From: JAFDVL01 sp043736395
Lineage (GTDB): Bacteria > Acidobacteriota > Blastocatellia > RBC074
DNA: 12,236 nucleotides
NCBI GenBank assembly: GCA_043736395.1
Contig: JAYTCQ010000077.1
Location: forward strand, 1-12,236
Direction: 5' to 3'
The position numbers and the translations under genes were made by a program. Below the pieces are notes generated by a model that was given only the letters and a program-made list of their open reading frames with translations, made no database searches and had not been told where the DNA came from. Shown here in pieces: positions 7,645 to 12,236 of this stretch (position 1 is its first letter; each line of letters begins with the position of its first letter).

Positions 7645-8698
7645 TACTCCCGACCTCAAAATCTGTATTGAATGAGTGATTGAAATTTACGACCTCACGG
7701 CTTTGAGCCGATTCGTACGAAGCGAAGACTAACTGCATCGTTCTCAAATTGTCAGCAGCTGTAGATTCCGCTTCTCCATTTCCTTGCAGCGCGGCGAGCA
7801 AATTCGCATTACAGGGAACCATACTTGATTGAATCAATTCATACGCCGGATCAGCCCAGGCATAACGCGGAGGTGAATGCCGGCGACTGTTGGTTCCTGC
7901 TTCAGTCGTGACACGAATCCAATAATCCGGACCAAGTTCCAGCGAACCTTTTTCGCCTTCAATGTAAATATATGTTTCAGGAAATCGTTCGTGCTCCGTA
8001 CGACTGGCGTAGCTCATTTCGCATGTCACAGTCATCCCGCTATCCATCGTCATCATCACCGTAGCAACGTCTTCGCCCTTTATTTCTGCGTGAATACGAT
8101 GCGTCTGACAATAAAGCGTACCTGCTTCGCCAAACAGAAATCGGGCTACATCAAGAATGTGGCTGCCGATGTCGGTCAGGATAAATTGTTCCAGTTCTTT
8201 CAAAAATGGTTGGTTGTCAAAAACGGGAAAACTCGAACAAAAATGCAGACGCGCGCGAAACGGAGCCCCGATTGTTCCCCGTTCCAATTCATTTTTCACT
8301 GCACGAATCGGAGTCTGCCAACGCCAATTTTCATGAACGAAAAACGAAACATTCGCTTGCTGACAAACGCGCACCATTTCTGCGGATTCGGTCAGTGTGG
8401 TCGCCATCGGTTTCTGACAGATAACAGGCAAATTGTTCGCTTCCGCCAGATGCACCAAAGAACTGTGCGATGTCACATCTGAAATGATGTCGAGAAAATC
8501 TAATCGCTCAGACCGAAGCATTTCCCGCGCATCATCATAGACCGCTGGCACATCGAATTCGCACGCGAATGTTTCAGCTTTCTCACGATTGCGATCACAA
8601 AGCGCGACGCACAGCGCACCGGGCAATTCCCGCCACGCCGCCAGTTGATAGCGCGCCCAGAATCCGCTTCCGATAATTGCGAATCGTAATATCTTCAT
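7628..8698 (-). CDS. Gfo/Idh/MocA family oxidoreductase, probable D-apiose dehydrogenase (ApsD-like)
   Basis: This 356-aa cytoplasmic NAD(P)-dependent sugar dehydrogenase has an N-terminal Rossmann fold with IIGSGFWARYQL (residues 8-19) and CDRNREKAE after strand 2. The family catalytic lysine lies in CQKPMA (K96; EKP in most relatives), and the second catalytic block DIGSHILD (176-183) carries D176 and H180. The C-terminal substrate domain extends to about residue 345. ApsD, which oxidises D-apiose to D-apionolactone, belongs to this family and is encoded with ApnO, OiaK and RLPs in known apiose loci. The substrate is therefore inferred mainly from the downstream genes; dehydrogenases of other sugars or inositol share these motifs. 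It is the first gene of the operon. The ATG at 8698 has no clear ribosome binding site. Its 3' end overlaps the PSD1 gene by 17 nt (or 8 nt with the alternative start). Confidence 0.82.
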   Translation of the reverse strand: MKILRFAIIGSGFWARYQLAAWRELPGALCVALCDRNREKAETFACEFDVPAVYDDAREMLRSERLDFLDIISDVTSHSSLVHLAEANNLPVICQKPMATTLTESAEMVRVCQQANVSFFVHENWRWQTPIRAVKNELERGTIGAPFRARLHFCSSFPVFDNQPFLKELEQFILTDIGSHILDVARFLFGEAGTLYCQTHRIHAEIKGEDVATVMMTMDSGMTVTCEMSYASRTEHERFPETYIYIEGEKGSLELGPDYWIRVTTEAGTNSRRHSPPRYAWADPAYELIQSSMVPCNANLLAALQGNGEAESTAADNLRTMQLVFASYESAQSREVVNFNHSFNTDFEVGSNDPHA

Positions 8699-8943
8699 CT
8701 AACTAAATCGTGAAGGCGAGACCTTTCTTCTGATTTTTATTTTTTTAATTTTCCCGCGAAATCTCAGCATCAAGAACTTTTGCCGACCAGTAATATACTA
8801 CGTGAACATTGCAACACGCTATGAACACACGCGTAAATCAGACGTTCACTTTTTTCGATGCAAAATATTATTCGTCTTCATTCCAGTTTTCTAAAATCTT
8901 TTCCGCTTATCTAAGTGAGCGAGATGATCTGCAAAGAACCTAC

Positions 8944-8998
8944 CGAAAAAGCCTTTTCGCTCAAACAGGCTGCGGCGGTTGTGTGACGCACCTCGCAG
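8944..8998. repeat. two small imperfect hairpins in the intergenic region
   Basis: CGAAAA (8944-8949) pairs with TTTTCG (8954-8959) over a 4-base loop. Next, CTGCG (8970-8974) pairs with CGCAG (8994-8998), enclosing a weaker inner stem of GGT/ACC and GTG/CGC. Neither is followed by a T-tract, so they do not look like simple terminators. They abut the stronger palindromes to the right. Confidence 0.4.
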
Positions 8999-9000
8999 TC

Positions 9001-9045
9001 AGAATTAATGATCGCTTGCTGGGGAGCAGAGCGAGCATTAATTCT
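9001..9045. repeat. strong 16-bp palindrome with extended stem
   Basis: The arms 9001-9016 and 9030-9045 are complementary at 15 of 16 positions (outer sequence AGAATTAATG). Inside, TGCT and AGCA extend the stem around a GGGG loop, with one bulged base. The result is a long, nearly perfect hairpin in the leader region of the downstream gene. Its role is unknown; a REP-like or MITE-like element is possible. Confidence 0.7.
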
Positions 9046-9047
9046 TT

Positions 9048-9122
9048 GTGATGAGTTGAAAGTGATGAGTGATGAGTTGAAAGACATTCAGTTCTCATCA
9101 CTCGTCACTTTCTACTCATCAC
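9048..9122. repeat. 29-bp inverted repeat made of GATGAGT-type units
   Basis: The arms 9048-9076 and 9094-9122 are complementary at 27 of 29 positions, with a 17-base loop; one of the two mismatches is a G-U pair in RNA. Each arm contains repeated GTGATGAG units, partly with a 7-base period. It begins 3 bases after the neighbouring 9001-9045 palindrome. Similar GATGAGTGATGAG repeats occur between genes in several bacterial groups with many repeats. It ends about 67 bases before the next start codon. Confidence 0.75.
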
Positions 9123-9175
9123 TTCTAAACATTGTATCCATCCGGTCATTCGGCGTATCCTTCGCATCATCTTTT

Positions 9176-9181
9176 TGGAGG
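9176..9181 (+). promoter_or_regulatory. strong ribosome binding site
   Basis: TGGAGG lies 8 bases before the ATG at 9190 and fixes that start. It is the clearest Shine-Dalgarno in the window. Confidence 0.8.
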
Positions 9182-9189
9182 AATTCTGA

Positions 9190-10860
9190 ATGGCTTTTGT
9201 AATTTCAAATGCGGGTAAAATTTTTCTATTTTCTGTTTGTATCTTGGTAGCTTTTTCAATTGATGCAAAATCTCAATCCACTAAAACTTACGAACAGAAA
9301 ATGCGTACGTTTCATAGTACTGAAGAATTTGCGAAGCTGACAAACGGGAAAGTAAAATTAAGCAAAGTACGTTCGAAAGATACCTGGAGTTTACTTGGCA
9401 AAACTTCTATTCACACTCCAAATAAAATTGAGGTCGAAGACAGACGTCATGCCTTCCGATGGGTCGGGACCAGAAATGGGCTTTATAACAATGGCTTAGG
9501 TTCAACGGGTCACGAATTTTTTGCAGGAAAACGCTGGCTTCCTGACGACAATGTTTTAGGATTAAGGATTGAAAATTTGCCGAAGAATAATGTGCTTTGG
9601 GTTGAAACATCCAAAGGCTATTCGCGAATCGAATACAAATCCATGACGCTCGAAGAAAAATCACGCACCTTCGTCGAACGCGTCCAAAAACGGCATAATC
9701 GTTGGGGATTGACTGCCGATTCCAATCTTAAAATTCCCGGTGACTTAAATTCCAATCAAATGGTTTCCTCCGATAACGATGGATTGTGGACGGCGATGTA
9801 TGTCGCGGCAGAATGCTTTCGCTACAAAGTTACGGGTGAAAAAGACGCCCGCGAAAATGCCAGGGTCGGGATGAATGCGTTAATGCGCCTCGAAGAAATT
9901 TCCGGCAATCCTGGCTTCCCTGCTCGTTCGTTTATCAAGGTCGGCGTAGACGTTCAGCCCAAAGACGGCGAATGGCACGACACGCCGGACAAGCTTTGGC
10001 GATGGAAAGGCGATACGAGTTCAGATGAAATCGTCGGACATTATTTCATCTATCCGCTCTACTTTGATCTCGTCGCTGATGAGTCCGAAAAGCCCAAATT
10101 AATTGGCGTGATTGATCGCATCACGAATCATATTTTAGATCACAATTATCAATTGGTAGACCTTGACGGCAAGCGTACGATGTGGGGATTTTGGGGACCA
10201 GATCAAATCTGGGATGACCCTGATGAAGTCGGACTCCGCGCCCTGCACATCCTCGCGCACCTCCGCGTAGCGATGCACATGACAATGAATCCAACCTATC
10301 GCGCGAAGTACGAAACGGCCTACAACGACCTCATCAAAAATCACAAATATCATCTGCTGACACGCAATCAAAAAGTGATGGTTCCTGGTCACATCAACCA
10401 TTCCGATGATGAGCTGGCGTTCCTTTCTTACTTTCCGCTGTTGCAGTACGAAACTGATCCTGAGCTGCGCAAAGTCTATCAATACAGCCTGGAGCGAAGC
10501 TGGTTAATCGAAAAGCCGGAACGTAATCCGCTCTGGAATTTTATTTATGCCGTTGGCTGTGAAGCAAAAGATTTCGATAAGGAAAATTCCGTCCGAACAT
10601 TGCAGGAAATCCCGATGGATTTAATTCAATGGACGGTAAAAAATTCTGATCGTTTGGACGTGCCGATGGATCCGATGAGTGACCGTTTCAAAAAAGCACA
10701 GGCATTGATTGTGCTGCCGTACGATGAACTACCAATGTCGAAGTGGAACGGAAATCCGTACAATGTGGACGGCGGGAATGGTGGGCGGAGCGAAGACGAT
10801 GGGGCTTATTTTTTGTTGCCGTATTGGATGGGAAGATTTCATAAGTTGATTTCAGGCTAG
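9190..10860 (+). CDS. secreted propeller-segment / helical-toroid protein of unknown activity
   Basis: This 556-aa protein has a signal peptide (residues 1 to about 29; hydrophobic 11-24). RWVGTRNGLY (90-99), LPDDNVLGLRIENLP (117-131) and LWVETSKGYSRIE (136-148) resemble two repeats of the two-component-regulator type beta-propeller, too few for a full propeller. From about 155 to the end it is probably an alpha/alpha toroid, with family-like blocks SSDNDGLWTAMYVAAECFRY (193-212), PGFPARSF (241-248), WRWKGDTSSDEIVGH (270-284), LVDLDGKRTMWGFWGP (322-337) and PGHINHSDDELAFL (399-412). The acidic and aromatic conserved blocks suggest an active carbohydrate-binding cleft, but no glycoside hydrolase or lyase signature is recognised. 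It is divergent from the apiose operon, so release of apiose-containing glycan at the surface is a reasonable guess only. The start is fixed by TGGAGG 8 bases upstream. Confidence 0.85.
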   Translation: MAFVISNAGKIFLFSVCILVAFSIDAKSQSTKTYEQKMRTFHSTEEFAKLTNGKVKLSKVRSKDTWSLLGKTSIHTPNKIEVEDRRHAFRWVGTRNGLYNNGLGSTGHEFFAGKRWLPDDNVLGLRIENLPKNNVLWVETSKGYSRIEYKSMTLEEKSRTFVERVQKRHNRWGLTADSNLKIPGDLNSNQMVSSDNDGLWTAMYVAAECFRYKVTGEKDARENARVGMNALMRLEEISGNPGFPARSFIKVGVDVQPKDGEWHDTPDKLWRWKGDTSSDEIVGHYFIYPLYFDLVADESEKPKLIGVIDRITNHILDHNYQLVDLDGKRTMWGFWGPDQIWDDPDEVGLRALHILAHLRVAMHMTMNPTYRAKYETAYNDLIKNHKYHLLTRNQKVMVPGHINHSDDELAFLSYFPLLQYETDPELRKVYQYSLERSWLIEKPERNPLWNFIYAVGCEAKDFDKENSVRTLQEIPMDLIQWTVKNSDRLDVPMDPMSDRFKKAQALIVLPYDELPMSKWNGNPYNVDGGNGGRSEDDGAYFLLPYWMGRFHKLISG

Positions 10861-11630
10861 ACAATCAAGCTAGGATCAATGTTTTTTTCTATGTATAAAA
10901 TACCTTTTGGCAATAATGTGCATGTTCCATTCTCATAATGAATAAGTGCATCATCATCTAATTTCTTTAATATTTTAGTTTTAAACACACTAAAGTTTGA
11001 ATATCTCACCCAAGTACACAAGTCTTTATCAGTTACTTTGCTAGGCTGCTTATAGTAAAGAATAATCAACGCTTTTTCATCATTTTTTAGACTTGTATTT
11101 TGTACTCTTACAAAACCATCAACCTCGGCAATAATTGGTACTTTTACCTGATTAATACTTTCGACAATTTTGCGAGCCTCATCAATATTGATCGTGTGAT
11201 AATTACGAATTAGTTCGATTAAAATCCAATCAGCAGCGTGCGTTACCAAAAGTGAGTCCGAATAATTTGGATCAACTTCCATACCTACATGAGCCACATT
11301 TCGCTTGTTCCTTACATCAAGTAAAACTCTAGTCAATCTAGGAATAAGAAATCGTATTCCGTCTGTTAAACCAACATTATTTTCAGCCCGCCTAATGATA
11401 TTTTCAGTCCCTAACTGCTGACCAAGCGGAGTGAATGTACCGGAATCAAGGTACTCAATTAATCTTAATACACATTCACAAAAGCGTGCTGCATCAAGCT
11501 CAGCTGGCTTGAATTGCCTCAAGAAAAACGAATGCTTTATTCCTAAATATTCGTCTATTAACTTACTGATAACGTCCACTGGAAATGTCTTTATAAGATC
11601 AGCTTCAAGAGACGCTCGTGCTATGCTCAT
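10857..11630 (-). CDS. hypothetical protein with HEPN-like motif and winged-helix-like C-terminus
   Basis: The family of this 257-aa protein could not be named. It is mostly helical by composition, with no signal peptide or membrane segment. DVRNKRNVAHVG (105-116) resembles the R-N...H active-site motif of HEPN ribonucleases and Abi-type proteins. THAADWILIELIRNYH (130-145) follows and is the other strongly patterned block. Residues about 183-245 (EKALIILYY, DKDLCTWVRYSN, KILKKLDDDALIHYENGTCTLLPKG) read like a winged-helix DNA-binding domain. It starts 4 nt after the stop of the gene upstream, so the two are surely co-translated. Base composition is much more AT-rich than the apiose operon, suggesting horizontal acquisition. 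The HEPN assignment is tentative because the spacing from R107 to H114 is at the long end and R110 to H114 is too short. Confidence 0.8.
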   Translation of the reverse strand: MSIARASLEADLIKTFPVDVISKLIDEYLGIKHSFFLRQFKPAELDAARFCECVLRLIEYLDSGTFTPLGQQLGTENIIRRAENNVGLTDGIRFLIPRLTRVLLDVRNKRNVAHVGMEVDPNYSDSLLVTHAADWILIELIRNYHTINIDEARKIVESINQVKVPIIAEVDGFVRVQNTSLKNDEKALIILYYKQPSKVTDKDLCTWVRYSNFSVFKTKILKKLDDDALIHYENGTCTLLPKGILYIEKNIDPSLIV

Positions 11631-11634
11631 ATTT

Positions 11635-12111
11635 TTAATTTATACCTAACAACTTCTTAATATCTAGCTCTCCTTTAGGAGTAAGAAAATATCCTTGGTC
11701 TCCAGTTTTACCAAAAAGAGTTTTATTTTCTTTCTTGGTTAAAGCCTTAACAAAAGCTTCTTTTTTTACTGAGATTGTTTTATAGCGCATTTCTAAATAT
11801 TTAAACGCGAGGGTTGGTTTTACAGACTCGGCAACTTTAATTTCTTTAGTTATTTCATACAAAGAAAATAAAGCATAATTCACTATTGTGCCTAATGAAC
11901 GGATATCAAAACTTTCAAGAGTTGAATGCTTACTTTTCCATTCATTAAGCAGGTTCATCTCATCACTTTTATTACGACTTCCTCTATTTCCCTGCTTAGT
12001 TTTACCGCTAAGATCGAATCCGTTAATACTAGAATCGAATATTTCAACAATTATTGTGTCAATTCGGCTTTTTAAAGCAGGTTTTATCTTGTAGTTGCTG
12101 TCCACAAGCAT
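11635..12111 (-). CDS. hypothetical protein, partner of the HEPN-like gene
   Basis: I do not recognise this 158-aa protein. It is lysine-rich and predicted soluble. It has a polar stretch with GKTKQGNRGSRNKSDE (35-50), a central helical region (SLGTIVNYALFSLYEITKEI, about 72-91) and a C-terminal part ending in TGDQGYFLTPKGELDIKKLLG. The final block is reminiscent of the wing and last helix of a winged-helix domain, as in its neighbour. It has the same AT-rich composition and strand as the next gene, separated by 4 nt. The ATG at 12111 lacks a clear ribosome binding site, but no other ATG, GTG or TTG precedes it before an in-frame stop about 16 codons upstream. Confidence 0.72.
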   Translation of the reverse strand: MLVDSNYKIKPALKSRIDTIIVEIFDSSINGFDLSGKTKQGNRGSRNKSDEMNLLNEWKSKHSTLESFDIRSLGTIVNYALFSLYEITKEIKVAESVKPTLAFKYLEMRYKTISVKKEAFVKALTKKENKTLFGKTGDQGYFLTPKGELDIKKLLGIN

Positions 12112-12146
12112 AAGGCTGTCGCTGCATACTTGTGATAAGTAAGTAC

Positions 12147-12236
12147 CTAAGCAAAATTAATCTGGTATTTTGAGCCAACCTCGACTAATACTTTTTTCAA
12201 GGCACGGTATAAGGTTTGACAAGACTCGTAAGCCGA
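12147..12236 (-). CDS. possible C-terminal fragment of a third gene, cut by right edge
   Basis: From the right edge a minus-strand frame reads 29 codons without interruption (SAYESCQTLYRALKKVLVEV, then GSKYQINFA) to a TAG at 12149-12147. The composition looks protein-like, with an amphipathic lysine/leucine helix. It ends about 35 nt before the start of the 158-aa gene on the same strand, consistent with an operon. Another frame is also open here over a similar length, so the call is tentative. Confidence 0.35.
   Translation of the reverse strand, partial: SAYESCQTLYRALKKVLVEVGSKYQINFA

Larger units (their letters stand above)
8699..9189. other. divergent intergenic region, about 490 bp
   Basis: This region separates the minus-strand operon from the plus-strand toroid gene and must hold both promoters. 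No sigma-70 pair is convincing. On the minus strand the AT-rich 8730-8752 stretch and the AGTATATTACT sequence around 8791-8801 are the most promoter-like. On the plus strand TTGTAT (9132) and TATCCT (9156) are 18 bases apart. A palindromic array at 8944-9122 fills most of the right half. The 80-codon open frame at 8809-9051 runs into the palindromes and is probably not a gene. Confidence 0.5.

Noticed and set aside
8809..9051. 80-codon plus-strand open frame upstream of the toroid gene
   Set aside because: It runs through the palindromic array, has no ribosome binding site, and its product (cysteine/serine-rich, no pattern) looks like a chance frame.
9048..9122. Reading the 29-bp inverted repeat as a CRISPR or as an intrinsic terminator
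   Set aside because: There is only one inverted pair, not spaced direct repeats with unique spacers. The stem is AT-balanced without a T-tract, and no gene ends just before it.
10135..10482. 115-codon minus-strand frame inside the toroid gene
   Set aside because: It lies antisense to strongly conserved blocks of the toroid protein and has no independent support.

Overview
The window looks like a piece of an Acidobacteriota chromosome (Blastocatellia-like is my best guess). Planctomycetota or Verrucomicrobiota are the alternatives. Three things point there: a paired DUF1501 protein and DUF1549/DUF1553 'planctomycete cytochrome' (PSD1) protein, moderate GC by eye (near 48% in the main operon), and heptanucleotide tandem repeats read through in-frame as PQS-rich peptides inside two genes. 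No rRNA, tRNA, transposase or CRISPR array was seen.

Positions 8698 to about 103, all on the minus strand, form a tightly packed six-gene operon with overlaps or short gaps. In order of transcription it encodes a Gfo/Idh/MocA oxidoreductase, a secreted di-haem-motif DUF1549/DUF1553 protein, a Tat-exported DUF1501 protein, a RuBisCO-like protein (RLP), a DUF1537 four-carbon acid sugar kinase, and a 6-phosphogluconate-dehydrogenase-like oxidoreductase. The first gene and the last three match the known bacterial D-apiose route: ApsD (apiose to apionolactone), ApnO (apionate to 3-oxo-isoapionate), OiaK (phosphorylation), then an RLP of the OiaX (decarboxylase) or OiaT (transcarboxylase/hydrolase) type. 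The lactonase (ApnL) is not visible. A gene that may start at position 33 and run off the left edge is one place it could be. The unusual feature is the export-directed DUF1501/PSD1 pair placed between the first enzyme and the RLP.

Positions 8699-9189 are a divergent intergenic region with consecutive palindromic elements, including a 29-bp inverted repeat (27 of 29 matching) built from GATGAGT-like heptamers. Positions 9190-10860 on the plus strand encode a secreted protein with a short propeller-type segment and a large, probably helical-toroid region. Beside an apiose operon it is a candidate polysaccharide-acting protein, but its activity is unassigned.

Positions 10857-12236 differ in character. 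They are AT-rich (about one third GC by eye) and hold two tightly coupled minus-strand genes of unknown function, plus a probable third cut by the right edge. The 257-aa protein has a HEPN-like RN...H motif and a winged-helix-like C-terminus, so this is a candidate undescribed, possibly defence-related, module. It meets the toroid gene tail to tail with stop codons sharing one CTAG.
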